From positions 1 to 50,299 of the forward strand of contig JAGHSF010000017.1 of assembly GCA_018065985.1 (NCBI GenBank): DNA of 50,299 nt, in the 5' to 3' direction. Below the pieces are notes generated by a model, which worked only from the letters and a program-made list of their open reading frames with translations, was not told the origin of the DNA and made no database searches. The position numbers were made by a program, and so were the translations under genes. Numbering within the stretch: position 1 is the first letter of the stretch; each line of letters starts with the position of its first letter. This DNA is from Candidatus Cryptobacteroides choladohippi (GTDB lineage Bacteria; Bacteroidota; Bacteroidia; Bacteroidales; UBA932). Shown here piece after piece: positions 33,275 to 41,627 of this stretch.

Positions 33275-33954
33275 AAAAGTTCGGTATCATAGGCTTTCCC
33301 GTGTCGGACGCGAAGAGTCCGATACTCTTTGCCGCCGCCTACCACGGGAAATATCAGTATGACTGCATAGAGACCCCCGATTTCGAGGAGGCATGGGAGA
33401 GATTTGTCAACAACTGCCACGCAGTCAACGTGACTATGCCTTTCAAGATGAAGGCCGCCGCCAGGGCCGATATCCTGGCTCCCGAAGTGCTGGCCACAGG
33501 CGCCGCAAACATCCTTGTGAAGACTGACTCCGGCATAAAGGCGCACAATTCCGACTACCTCGGAGTGAAGGTGATACTCTCATCCTTGCCTGAAGACATA
33601 CGCACAGCGGCCATCATAGGCACCGGCGGAGCAGGAAAGGCGGCAAGATTCGCAGCGGAGAGTTGCGGCTTCAGCACTGCCGTGTACCACCACGACGAGA
33701 TAGAGAACGGCGTGGAGGCCGACCTCATCATCTACTGTCTGCCAAAAGCAGCCGCAGGAATCGACAGGCTCAGATGCAAAGTGCTGATGGAGGCCAACTA
33801 CAAGAACCCATGTCTGGAGAACATGCCCGGCACAGGACGCTACATCCACGGACGCGAGTGGCTCGTGCAGCAGGGACTGGAAGGTTACCTGCTGATGTCC
33901 GGAGAAGAGCCGGACAGAGCAGCCATGCTCGATGCGCTTCCGAAGGAACGGTAA
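33271..33954 (+). CDS. aroE: Shikimate dehydrogenase
   Basis: AroE reduces 3-dehydroshikimate to shikimate with NADPH in the aromatic amino-acid pathway. The 227-residue protein is at the short end for the family. It keeps the catalytic Lys59 in NVTMPFK and Asp95 in HNSDYLG, and the nucleotide-binding loop IIGTGGAGKAARFA. The usual substrate loop SxSP is AKSP here (DAKSPIL), so the first Ser is replaced by Ala. The C-terminal GxxMLxxQG helix is represented by LVQQGLEGYLLMSG in an altered order. The gene sits close to aroK (34657-35157, opposite strand), the next pathway kinase, but is transcribed with the upstream methyltransferase. Confidence 0.9.
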   Translation: MKKFGIIGFPVSDAKSPILFAAAYHGKYQYDCIETPDFEEAWERFVNNCHAVNVTMPFKMKAAARADILAPEVLATGAANILVKTDSGIKAHNSDYLGVKVILSSLPEDIRTAAIIGTGGAGKAARFAAESCGFSTAVYHHDEIENGVEADLIIYCLPKAAAGIDRLRCKVLMEANYKNPCLENMPGTGRYIHGREWLVQQGLEGYLLMSGEEPDRAAMLDALPKER

Positions 33955-34101
33955 GGCAGACGAGAGAAGCAGAGGCAAAATTGCACAGACAGACAAGAAT
34001 TTTGGATGCACGTATTGAAAAAATCTCTATCTTGCATCCGGTATCCAAGTATGGATGCCATGAACTTAAACTATTAACAAACGATTAAAACCTTATCAAT
34101 T
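33955..34101 (+). promoter_or_regulatory. ssb upstream region
   Basis: This 147-nt gap is AT-rich and holds a TATCTTGC sequence (34028-34035), an imperfect TAnnTTTG, with TTTTGG about 23 nt upstream. Three copies of a 6-nt unit lie close by, GGATGC at 34004-34009 and 34053-34058 and its complement GCATCC at 34034-34039, so two alternative hairpins are possible. The ssb promoter is probably here but is not well defined. Confidence 0.35.
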
Positions 34102-34677
34102 ATGTCATTAAACAAAGTAATGCTGATCGGTAACGTTGGCAGAGACCCGGAAGTACGTTACCTTGATGGAAACGGCCAGAATGGCCAGGGAAGCAAAGTT
34201 GCAACATTCACCCTCGCAACCACAGAAAGATACAGAGACCGCAACGGTGAGCTCCGCGAGAACACCGAATGGCACAATATCGTAGCATGGAGGCAGTCAG
34301 CAGACGTTGCCGAGAAGTTCGTAAGGAAGGGTACCCAGCTGTTCATCGAGGGGCGTCTCCGCACCCGCTCGTACACTGACGCCCAGGGCACAAAAAAGTA
34401 CACCACCGAGATCACAGTAGACAATCTCCAGCTCCTCGGAAAGCGCGAAGGAGCAGAGCAGCCCGGCGGATTCCAGGGAGGCTACGGTGCTCCCCAGCAG
34501 GCGGCACAGAGCACATATCAGCCCCAGCAGCCCGCGTTCCAGGCACCTCAGAGCCCTGTCCAGCCCCAGCAGCCCGTCCAGGCTCCAAAGCCTGCGGCAC
34601 CTGTTCAGGCTCCAAAGCCGGAAATGTCCCCCATCGATCTTGGAATTGACGGCAATTCAGACGATCTGCCGTTCTAG
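34102..34677 (+). CDS. ssb: Single-stranded DNA-binding protein
   Basis: SSB coats single-stranded DNA during replication, repair and recombination. Residues 1 to about 112 form the OB-fold (MSLNKVMLIGNVGRDPEVRY, ATFTLATTERYRD, EWHNIVAWRQSADVAEKFV, GTQLFIEGRLRTRSY). A Gln/Pro/Ala-rich disordered linker follows (about 115-175, with repeated QPQQP and QAPKPAAPVQ). The acidic tip NSDDLPF binds partner proteins such as RecJ-type enzymes. At 191 residues it is of normal length. It has its own upstream gap, and its last 21 bases overlap the 3' end of aroK on the opposite strand. Confidence 0.96.
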   Translation: MSLNKVMLIGNVGRDPEVRYLDGNGQNGQGSKVATFTLATTERYRDRNGELRENTEWHNIVAWRQSADVAEKFVRKGTQLFIEGRLRTRSYTDAQGTKKYTTEITVDNLQLLGKREGAEQPGGFQGGYGAPQQAAQSTYQPQQPAFQAPQSPVQPQQPVQAPKPAAPVQAPKPEMSPIDLGIDGNSDDLPF

Positions 34678-35157
34678 AATTTCGTCCACCACCTGCTGAA
34701 CGGACTTACCGTCAGTCGATATCTCATGATGCGCCTGCCTGTAATATGGCAGGCGTTCCTGCATTCTGGCAAGATTGAAGACAGGCCTGCTGGAGGTATC
34801 AGGGCCGACCCTGCCCAGAATCTCGGCATCAGAGGCATTCAGAAAGATGCAGTGTGTGCCGGCAAGAATCATCTCCCTTGCCTTGTCAAGGCAGATGGTT
34901 CCACCTCCGAGAGCAAGCACGATCGGCCCCCTAGGCATCTTGAGCACCTTTTCCAAAGCCTTGATCTCCAACTGTCTGAACGCATCCTCTCCGGATTCCG
35001 AGAAGATGGCAGGTATGCTTCGCCCGTCAAGAAGGACGACTTCGTCGTCAAGGTCGACGAAGGACCAGCCAAGCCTGCGGGCAAGTTCCTTGCCCACACT
35101 GCTCTTGCCGGCCCCCATGAATCCGGTCAGGGAAATTATCTTCTCAGGTGATTCCAT
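34657..35157 (-). CDS. aroK: Shikimate kinase
   Basis: AroK phosphorylates shikimate with ATP. The 166-residue protein has Walker A GFMGAGKSSVG, the shikimate-binding DLDDEV block with EDAFRQLE, and LALGGGTICL. Length and motifs are typical. It is the only minus-strand gene between 21.5 kb and the right edge and is divergent from the first MFS gene, with 61 nt between starts. Its end overlaps the end of ssb by 21 nt, tail to tail. A TATCTTCG sequence (complement of 35163-35170), one mismatch from TAnnTTTG, ends 5 nt before the ATG. Confidence 0.95.
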   Translation of the reverse strand: MESPEKIISLTGFMGAGKSSVGKELARRLGWSFVDLDDEVVLLDGRSIPAIFSESGEDAFRQLEIKALEKVLKMPRGPIVLALGGGTICLDKAREMILAGTHCIFLNASDAEILGRVGPDTSSRPVFNLARMQERLPYYRQAHHEISTDGKSVQQVVDEILERQIV

Positions 35158-35218
35158 TTTGCCGAAGATAAGGAAATTATTGCTAAATTAGCACGATTAT
35201 ACGTGTAAAACCTGTATT

Positions 35219-36586
35219 ATGACACAGAAAATTCAAAAATTGATGAACGACTCACCTGTGGCACGCTGGAGCGTGCTTGCACTGGTGGCCCTGATGATGT
35301 TCTTCGCCTACATGTTCGTGGACGTGATGTCCCCGCTCAAATCTCTCGTGGAATCCAGTCTCGGATGGAACAGCGGAGTCTTCGGAAAATACGCAGCATC
35401 AGAATACATTCTCAACGTATGCGGATTCCTTATCATAGCCGGAGTAATCCTTGACAAGCTTGGAGTAAGATTCTCCGGAATACTCTCTGCCGGTCTCATG
35501 GTTCTTGGCGCAGGCATCAAGTTCATCGGAATCAGCGACTGGTTCCAGACCACCGCTCTCTGCCAGTGGCTTGGCTCATGGTGGGTGGAGATGCCCGCCA
35601 GTGCAAAGATGGCATCATTGGGCTTCATGATCTTCGGCTGCGGCTGCGAGATGGAAGGCACCAACGTTTCCAAGATACTCGCCAAGTGGTTCAAAGGCAA
35701 GGAGATGGCTCTTGCAATGGGCCTCGAGATGGCAATCGCCCGCCTCGGTGTGTTCGGAGTGATGTGGATCGCTCCCATCATCTCCGGCAAGTTCAACGCT
35801 TCCGTCGCAGCACCTCTTGGATTCTGCGGAGCCCTGCTCGTGATCGGACTCCTCAACTTCGTGATATTCGCGGTGCTCGACAGCAAGTTCGACGCCCAGC
35901 TCGTCGAGGCCGGTCTTGCAACTGACGAGAAATCTCCCGAAGACGAGTTCCACGTAAGCGACCTCGGTGCAATCTTCAAGAGCAAGATGTTCTGGATCGT
36001 GGCACTCCTGTGCGTACTCTATTACAGCGCTATCTTCCCGTTCCAGCGCTATGCACCCAACCTTCTCGAGGAAACCCTTGACATAGATGCGGCACTTGCA
36101 GCCAAACTGTTCAGCTGCTTCCCCATCCTCGCCATGGTACTCACGCCCGTCCTCGGCATCTTCCTTGACCACAAGGGAAAAGGCGCCTCCATGCTCATGA
36201 TAGGTTCCCTCATCATGATAGCATGCCACCTCAGCTTTGCATTCCTGCTTCCCGCAGTTCCCCAGAAGTGGCTGGCCGTCACCCTCATCGTGATTCTCGG
36301 CGTAAGCTTCTCGCTCGTGCCTGCGGCCCTGTGGCCTTCCGTCCCCAAAATCATCGACGAAAAGATCCTCGGCAGCGCATACTGCCTCATATTCTGGGTG
36401 CAGAACATAGGTCTGTGCCTCGTGCCCATGCTCATCGGATCGCTCAGGAACAACACCGGCAGCTACTTCGTGCCGTCTCTGGTATTCTCATTCTTCGGAG
36501 TGCTGGCATTCATCTTCGCCATCCTTCTCAAGCGTGAGGACAAGAAGAAGGGCTACGGCCTCGAACTTCCCAACATCAGCAAATAA
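35219..36586 (+). CDS. MFS transporter, MFSD1-like (first of tandem pair)
   Basis: The 455-residue protein has about twelve membrane helices and belongs to the major facilitator superfamily. Two blocks recall the MFSD1 branch: KWFKGKEMALAMGLEMAIARLG (start near residue 158; core WFKGKE) and SLVPAALWPSVPKIIDEKILGSAY, followed by WVQNIGLCLVP. Animal MFSD1 has been reported as a lysosomal dipeptide transporter; the bacterial substrate is unknown. The next gene is a paralogue with the same blocks, 3 nt downstream, and dxs follows it. An inverted repeat GCTAA-A-TTAGC (35182-35192) lies in the gap shared with aroK. Fold assignment is firm, subfamily moderate, substrate unknown. Confidence 0.85.
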   Translation: MTQKIQKLMNDSPVARWSVLALVALMMFFAYMFVDVMSPLKSLVESSLGWNSGVFGKYAASEYILNVCGFLIIAGVILDKLGVRFSGILSAGLMVLGAGIKFIGISDWFQTTALCQWLGSWWVEMPASAKMASLGFMIFGCGCEMEGTNVSKILAKWFKGKEMALAMGLEMAIARLGVFGVMWIAPIISGKFNASVAAPLGFCGALLVIGLLNFVIFAVLDSKFDAQLVEAGLATDEKSPEDEFHVSDLGAIFKSKMFWIVALLCVLYYSAIFPFQRYAPNLLEETLDIDAALAAKLFSCFPILAMVLTPVLGIFLDHKGKGASMLMIGSLIMIACHLSFAFLLPAVPQKWLAVTLIVILGVSFSLVPAALWPSVPKIIDEKILGSAYCLIFWVQNIGLCLVPMLIGSLRNNTGSYFVPSLVFSFFGVLAFIFAILLKREDKKKGYGLELPNISK

Positions 36587-36589
36587 GGA

Positions 36590-37954
36590 ATGAACCTCAA
36601 GCCTGTGAATACAAAGAAGTCAGACGCTCTCTGCTGGGCTGCCCTTGCCTGCCTTGTGGTACCGATGTTCGCGTCGTATTTCTTCGACGACATGTTCTCG
36701 ACGGTTTCCCACATCTTCGGCAGGCCGGAAGCGCTGGAACTCGGCTGGGACGCCAGGGACTTCGGCAACTTCATAGGCGACTACAGCCTCCTGTGCGTGT
36801 GCGGTGGTCTCATCATCGGCGGCATCCTGCTGGACATCTTCGGGGTGCGCGTGATGGGGTCGGTATTTCTCGCCATGATGGTGGGAGGCGGTGTGATGAT
36901 ATATCTTGGCGTGGCATCAGGCCTGCCCAAGGAAAGCGCCATCGCCCTCGGGCGCATAGGACGCATGTTCTTCGGACTAGGCAGCGAGATTGCCGGGGTT
37001 GCCGTCACACGCTCGACAGCAAAGTGGTTCAAGGGAAGGAACATGTCCTTCGCAATGGGGCTGCAGCTGGCCATAGCACGTGCAGGCACCGCCACAGCAT
37101 TGATAGCCGCGCCGCTCATAGTAGGCATCCCCAAGGACTTCTACAGCCTCAAGGACACCGCGCGTCCGGCCCTCATAGGGCTGTTCCTCCTGCTCGCCGG
37201 CGCTGTTGTCTGGGCCATCTTCGTGGCTCTTGACGCCGGCTTCGACAGGCGTGAGGGCATAGTCAGCGCCAGAGGAGAAGTGCAGGATGAGGACAAGTTC
37301 AGGTTCAAGGACATAGCCGGACTGCTCCGCAATCCCAGATTCCTGATGATAGGGATCCTGTGCGTGACGTTCTACTGCTGTGTAAGCTCATTCAAGAAAT
37401 TCGGCACCGCCGTGGTGATACCGCGCTTCGGGATAGACCCTGCAATAGCCGGCACCATGGTATCGATGATACCCTTCTTCACCATCATCTTCACGCCCCT
37501 TTTCGGCGCCCTGGTCGACAGGACCGGGCACGCAACGCGCTGGATGGCAGGTGGCAGCATCGCCGTGCTCGCAGGGCACATGCTGATAGCATTCGCCCCG
37601 CAAGGAGCGCAACTCTTCGGATACGCGGGCATCGGGCTGCTGGGACTCGGCTACTCGCTGGTCCCCTCCGCCATGTGGCCTTCGGTTCCCCGCATCGTTC
37701 CCGAGCGCAATCTGGGAACCGCCTACTCGCTGATTTACTGGATACAGAACATCGGACTCTTCTTTGTGCCCAAGGCGGTGGGGCGGATTCTGGCATCGGA
37801 CCCCGGCCTGAACGGAGCAGCAAGGACGGAACATCTGTTCATAGGACTCGCGCTTATGGCCATTGCAGTGGCATCCATGCTTATGCACTCCTCCGATGCT
37901 CACCCGGAACTGCATCTTGACACGGCAAGGGCAAACGAAAACAAGACTGAATAA
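36590..37954 (+). CDS. MFS transporter, MFSD1-like (second of tandem pair)
   Basis: This 454-residue membrane protein is a diverged duplicate of the preceding gene product. It shares KWFKGRNMSFAMGLQLAIARAG (start near residue 145; core WFKGRN), SLVPSAMWPSVPRIVPERNLGTAY and WIQNIGLFFVP, and the same twelve-helix pattern. The loops and ends differ, which argues for different substrates or a heteromeric pair rather than a recent copy. Its stop codon is followed directly by the dxs ATG, so the transporters and dxs are likely one transcript. No soluble domain or signal peptide is present. Confidence 0.85.
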   Translation: MNLKPVNTKKSDALCWAALACLVVPMFASYFFDDMFSTVSHIFGRPEALELGWDARDFGNFIGDYSLLCVCGGLIIGGILLDIFGVRVMGSVFLAMMVGGGVMIYLGVASGLPKESAIALGRIGRMFFGLGSEIAGVAVTRSTAKWFKGRNMSFAMGLQLAIARAGTATALIAAPLIVGIPKDFYSLKDTARPALIGLFLLLAGAVVWAIFVALDAGFDRREGIVSARGEVQDEDKFRFKDIAGLLRNPRFLMIGILCVTFYCCVSSFKKFGTAVVIPRFGIDPAIAGTMVSMIPFFTIIFTPLFGALVDRTGHATRWMAGGSIAVLAGHMLIAFAPQGAQLFGYAGIGLLGLGYSLVPSAMWPSVPRIVPERNLGTAYSLIYWIQNIGLFFVPKAVGRILASDPGLNGAARTEHLFIGLALMAIAVASMLMHSSDAHPELHLDTARANENKTE

Positions 37955-39832
37955 ATGACTGGATACGACATACTGGACAAGATCGATTCCCCGCAGGATC
38001 TCAAGAAGCTCGACATGGCCGGGCTCAGGGCCCTGTGCTCAGAGATCCGCAACTATATGGTGGAATGCTGCTCTCGCAACCCGGGGCACCTGGCATCGAG
38101 CCTTGGCGCGGTGGAACTGATTGTCGGATTCCATTATGTATACGACACCCCCGCCGACAAGATAGTCTTCGACGTGGGGCATCAGGCGTATGCGCACAAG
38201 ATACTCACCGGCCGGCGCGAGGCGTTCCTGAGAAACCGCACGAAGGACGGGCTGTCAGGATTCCCCAACATGGAGGAAAGCGTGTATGACGCTTTCGGAG
38301 CAGGTCATTCCAGCACGTCGATATCGGCCGCGCTCGGTATCGCCGAGGCTGCCAGGATGCAGAAACGCTCCGAGAAAGTCGCCGCGCTCATCGGAGACGG
38401 GGCCCTCACCGGAGGCCTGGCCTTCGAAGGGCTCAACAACGCCGGGGTGTCCAATGCCGACATCCTGGTGATACTCAATGACAACGACCACTCCATCGAC
38501 GACAACAGAGGGAGTCTGCGCAACTATCTGCTCAGAATCACCACAAGCATGCGCTACAACAAGCTCAAAGCGCATGTCTGGGACAAGCTTGGCGACAACA
38601 GGCTGCGTACCTTCATCCAGAGGTGGCTGCGCAGTCTGAAGTCATGGCTGGTGAAGAGTTCCGGAGGCGACCTCTTCGAGGCGCTGGGCTTCAGATATTT
38701 CGGACCCGTGGACGGGAACAGCATAGAGGATGTGGTAAAGACCCTGCGCAAGATGCATGAGATGAGCGGGCCAAGGCTCGTGCATTTCCTGACCACCAAA
38801 GGCAAGGGCTACCCTGCCGCCGAAGCTGACCCTACCACCTGGCACGCTCCCGGAAAATTCGATCCGGAGACGGGGCAGAGAATCCCCTCTCCCCACCCAT
38901 ACGACAGATATCAGGATGTGTTCGGAGGTGTCCTGTGCGAACTTGCGGATATGGACAGCCGCGTCGTGGGCGTGACTCCGGCAATGGCATCCGGATGCGG
39001 GATGAACAGACTGGCGCAGTCGCATCCCGACAGATTCTTCGACGTCGGCATCGAGGAGGAGCACGCGGTGACCTTCTCGGCAGGACTGGCAGCGGGAGGG
39101 ATGAGGCCCTTCTGCAACATATATTCGGCATTCAGCCAGAGAGCCTACGACCAGGTGATTCACGACGTGGCCCTGCAGGGCCTTCCCGTTGTGATCTGCC
39201 TCGACAGGGCGGGTCTGGTGGGCGAGGACGGTGCAACCCACCACGGGGCATTCGACATGGCCGCATACCGGAGCATTCCCGGAGCAACGATATCCGCACC
39301 CTCGGACGAGACAGAACTCAAGAACCTGATGTACACCGCACTTCACAGCGAAAGCGGTCCTTTCTTCATACGCTATCCCAGAGGTATGGGCGAAGGCGCA
39401 CGCTGGCGAGAGGCCGCGTTCCAGGATCTGCCGGTCGGCAAGGCGGTGGAAATGGCGGAAGGCAGCGAGATTGCAGTGATATGCTCTGGCCCCGTGTTGA
39501 ACAGAGCAATGGAAGCCGCACAGGCTTTCCCCGGGAAGGTGGGTGTATACAACTTCAGATTCATCAAGCCGCTCGACACAGACATGCTGAGACATATCGC
39601 GCGCACGTACAATTATATAGTGACTGTAGAGGACGGGTGCCTCAAGGGAGGACTTTTCGGAGCGGTAAGCGAGTTCATGTCGGGTATGGAGAACGCCCCC
39701 GTTGTCAAGGGGATCGGCATACCTGACGAATTCATAGCGCAAGACACCCAGGCCGCCCAGAGGACATATTGCGGGCTTGATACAGAAACATTGAAAAAAG
39801 TTTGCGAAAATTATTTGGAAAATAGGAAATAG
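37955..39832 (+). CDS. dxs: 1-deoxy-D-xylulose-5-phosphate synthase
   Basis: Dxs joins pyruvate and glyceraldehyde-3-phosphate, using thiamine diphosphate, in the first step of the MEP isoprenoid pathway (also feeding thiamine and pyridoxal synthesis). The 625-residue protein has VFDVGHQAYAHKILTGR, GAGHSSTSISAALG, the ThDP motif GDGALTGG ... NDNDHSIDDN, and the transketolase-like central block with FDVGIEEEHAVTFSAGLA and DRAGLVGEDGATHHG. The C-terminal domain has VYNFRFIKPLD. In many Dxs proteins the ThDP motif ends NDNxMSI; here it is NDNDHSI. The gene begins on the base after the MFS stop (TAA-ATG). Its last codons contain the promoter of the tRNA cluster. Confidence 0.95.
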   Translation: MTGYDILDKIDSPQDLKKLDMAGLRALCSEIRNYMVECCSRNPGHLASSLGAVELIVGFHYVYDTPADKIVFDVGHQAYAHKILTGRREAFLRNRTKDGLSGFPNMEESVYDAFGAGHSSTSISAALGIAEAARMQKRSEKVAALIGDGALTGGLAFEGLNNAGVSNADILVILNDNDHSIDDNRGSLRNYLLRITTSMRYNKLKAHVWDKLGDNRLRTFIQRWLRSLKSWLVKSSGGDLFEALGFRYFGPVDGNSIEDVVKTLRKMHEMSGPRLVHFLTTKGKGYPAAEADPTTWHAPGKFDPETGQRIPSPHPYDRYQDVFGGVLCELADMDSRVVGVTPAMASGCGMNRLAQSHPDRFFDVGIEEEHAVTFSAGLAAGGMRPFCNIYSAFSQRAYDQVIHDVALQGLPVVICLDRAGLVGEDGATHHGAFDMAAYRSIPGATISAPSDETELKNLMYTALHSESGPFFIRYPRGMGEGARWREAAFQDLPVGKAVEMAEGSEIAVICSGPVLNRAMEAAQAFPGKVGVYNFRFIKPLDTDMLRHIARTYNYIVTVEDGCLKGGLFGAVSEFMSGMENAPVVKGIGIPDEFIAQDTQAAQRTYCGLDTETLKKVCENYLENRK

Positions 39833-39844
39833 TTCCTAACTTTG
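39814..39844 (+). promoter_or_regulatory. Promoter of the tRNA cluster
   Basis: TTTG (39814-39817), 19 nt, TAACTTTG (39837-39844) is an exact Bacteroidota promoter match. The -33 element lies inside the last codons of dxs. It precedes tRNA-Thr by 35 nt and should drive the four tRNA genes and possibly tuf. Confidence 0.85.
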
Positions 39845-39879
39845 CAGTCCCTAAAAGAAAGGGATTCTTTGAAATAGCT

Positions 39880-39956
39880 GCCGATGTAGCTCAGTTGGTC
39901 AGAGCGCGTGATTTGTAATCTCGAGGTCGAGGGTTCGACTCCCCCTATCGGCTCCA
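39880..39956 (+). tRNA. tRNA-Thr (anticodon TGT)
   Basis: A cloverleaf can be drawn with acceptor GCCGATG/TATCGGC, D stem GCTC/GAGC, anticodon loop TTTGTAA (anticodon TGT) and T loop TTCGACT. CCA is encoded (39954-39956). Two stems contain non-pairs: T29-T41 in the anticodon stem (CGTGA/TCTCG) and A50-C64 in the T stem (GAGGG/CCCCC). It is the first gene of the cluster. Confidence 0.88.
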
Positions 39957-39975
39957 TCGCATAAGCATAACATTT

Positions 39976-40058
39976 GGGTGAGTACCAGAGTGGCCAAATG
40001 GGGCAGACTGTAAATCTGCTGGTTTTTACCTTCGGTGGTTCGAATCCATCCTCACCCA
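39976..40058 (+). tRNA. tRNA-Tyr (anticodon GTA)
   Basis: Acceptor GGGTGAG/CTCACCC, anticodon stem GCAGA/TCTGC with loop CTGTAAA (anticodon GTA), a long variable arm (40019-40037) as expected for bacterial tRNA-Tyr, and T loop TTCGAAT. The discriminator is A. CCA is not encoded and must be added by the CCA-adding enzyme. Confidence 0.95.
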
Positions 40059-40107
40059 CAAACACAAAGCAAGAGAGGGACTTTCAGCAGTCATCTCGAA
40101 TGACATT

Positions 40108-40182
40108 GCGGGGTTCGTATAATGGCTATTATGTCAGCCTTCCAAGCTGAAAATGGGAGTTCGATTCTCCTACCCCGCTCCA
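40108..40182 (+). tRNA. tRNA-Gly (anticodon TCC)
   Basis: Acceptor GCGGGGT/ACCCCGC, anticodon stem TCAGC/GCTGA with loop CTTCCAA (anticodon TCC), T loop TTCGATT, discriminator T and an encoded CCA (40180-40182). Confidence 0.95.
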
Positions 40183-40186
40183 TAAT

Positions 40187-40258
<72 letters not shown>

Positions 40259-40264
40259 CGAGAG

Positions 40265-40292
40265 CCGGTTTTAAAAAGACCGGTTTATTTTT
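40265..40292 (+). terminator. Hairpin after the tRNA cluster
   Basis: CCGGTTTT (40265-40272) pairs with AAGACCGG (40276-40283) in an 8-bp stem with one G-U pair and a 3-nt loop, followed by TTTATTTTT. It should end or reduce transcription from the tRNA promoter. The same T-rich tail includes TATTTTTG (40286-40293), a TAnnTTTG box that may start tuf transcription. Confidence 0.7.
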
Positions 40293-40322
40293 GCAAACAA
40301 CTTTAAAGCAAAACATAATATT

Positions 40323-41510
40323 ATGGCAAAAGAAAAATTTGAGAGGACCAAACCTCATGTCAACATCGGCACCATCGGCCACGTTGACCACGGCAAAACC
40401 ACTCTGACCGCAGCTATTACCACCGTACTGGCAAAGGCTGGTCTTTCAGAGGTCAAGTCATTCGACCAGATCGACAATGCTCCCGAGGAGAAGGAGCGTG
40501 GTATCACCATCAACACCGCACACGTTGAGTATCAGACCGCAAATCGTCACTATGCGCATGTCGATTGTCCGGGCCATGCTGACTATGTGAAGAACATGGT
40601 TACTGGTGCAGCTCAGATGGACGGTGCTATCCTCGTAGTTGCCGCTACTGACGGTCCCATGCCTCAGACCAACGAGCACGTGCTTCTCGCAAAGCAGGTG
40701 AACGTACCTAAGATGGTTGTTTTCCTTAACAAGGTTGACCTTGTTGAAGATGAGGAGATGCTTGACCTCGTAGAGATGGAGGTTCGCGACCTTCTCAGCA
40801 AATATGACTTCGACGGCGACAACGCTCCCGTTATCCGTGGTTCTGCACTTGGTGCACTCAACGGAGAGCCTCAGTGGGAGGCGAAGGTAATGGAGCTCAT
40901 GGCAGCAGTTGATGAGTACATTCCCCTTCCTGAGCGTCTTGTTGACAAGCCCTTCCTTATGCCTATCGAGGACGTCTTCTCTATCACCGGTCGTGGTACT
41001 GTAGTTACTGGCCGTATCGAGGCTGGTACCATACATGTGAATGACCCTGCAGAGATCGTAGGTTTCTCAGACAAGCCCAAGAACACCGTTGTAACAGGTG
41101 TCGAGATGTTCCGCAAGCTCCTCGATCAGGGTGAGGCTGGTGACAACGTAGGTCTCCTCCTCCGTGGTATCGACAAGAAGGAAGTTAAGCGTGGTGAGGT
41201 TATCGCCAAGCCCGGCTCAATCAAGCCTCATTCTCACTTCATCGGACAGATCTACGTCCTCAAGAAAGAAGAGGGTGGTCGTCACACTCCTTTCCACAAC
41301 AAGTATCGTCCTCAGTTCTTCATCCGTACACTTGATGTTACCGGTGAGATCTCTCTCCCCGAGGGTGTAGAAATGGTTATGCCTGGCGATAACGTTGAGA
41401 TCAACGTACAGCTCATCACCGCTGTCGCTCTTAACGAGAACCTCCGCTTCGCTATCCGTGAGGGTGGCCGTACAGTAGGCGCAGGTCAGGTTATCAAGAT
41501 TCTTGACTAA
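40323..41510 (+). CDS. tuf: Elongation factor Tu
   Basis: EF-Tu brings aminoacyl-tRNA to the ribosome as a GTP complex. The 395-residue protein has the G motifs [10 protein letters not shown], the switch region [17 protein letters not shown] and NKVD, then beta-barrel domains 2 and 3 ending GQVIKILD. Length is exactly that of the family. Codon use is strongly biased (GTT, CTT, GGT, CGT frequent), unlike the flanking dxs, as expected for a very highly expressed gene. A hairpin with a T run follows it directly, abutting tRNA-Trp. Confidence 0.99.
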   Translation: MAKEKFERTKPHVNIGTIGHVDHGKTTLTAAITTVLAKAGLSEVKSFDQIDNAPEEKERGITINTAHVEYQTANRHYAHVDCPGHADYVKNMVTGAAQMDGAILVVAATDGPMPQTNEHVLLAKQVNVPKMVVFLNKVDLVEDEEMLDLVEMEVRDLLSKYDFDGDNAPVIRGSALGALNGEPQWEAKVMELMAAVDEYIPLPERLVDKPFLMPIEDVFSITGRGTVVTGRIEAGTIHVNDPAEIVGFSDKPKNTVVTGVEMFRKLLDQGEAGDNVGLLLRGIDKKEVKRGEVIAKPGSIKPHSHFIGQIYVLKKEEGGRHTPFHNKYRPQFFIRTLDVTGEISLPEGVEMVMPGDNVEINVQLITAVALNENLRFAIREGGRTVGAGQVIKILD

Positions 41511-41526
41511 TTCAAGATAAACTCCG

Positions 41527-41556
41527 GGATGGGGTTGCAACGACCCCATCCTTTTT
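41527..41556 (+). terminator. Rho-independent terminator of tuf
   Basis: GGATGGGGT (41527-41535) pairs perfectly with ACCCCATCC (41543-41551) across a 7-nt loop, and five T follow (41552-41556). The next base is the first base of tRNA-Trp. It lies 16 nt after the tuf stop codon. Confidence 0.9.
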
Positions 41557-41627
41557 AGGGGAATAGAACAAGGGTAGTTCAGCGGTCTCCAAAACCGTCG
41601 ATGTGGGTTCGAATCCTGCTTCCCCTG
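41557..41627 (+). tRNA. tRNA-Trp (anticodon CCA)
   Basis: Acceptor AGGGGAA/TTCCCCT, D stem GAAC/GTTC, anticodon stem GCGGT/ACCGT with loop CTCCAAA (anticodon CCA), T stem GTGGG/CCTGC with loop TTCGAAT, discriminator G. CCA is not encoded. tRNA-Trp between tuf and secE is a widespread bacterial arrangement. Confidence 0.95.
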
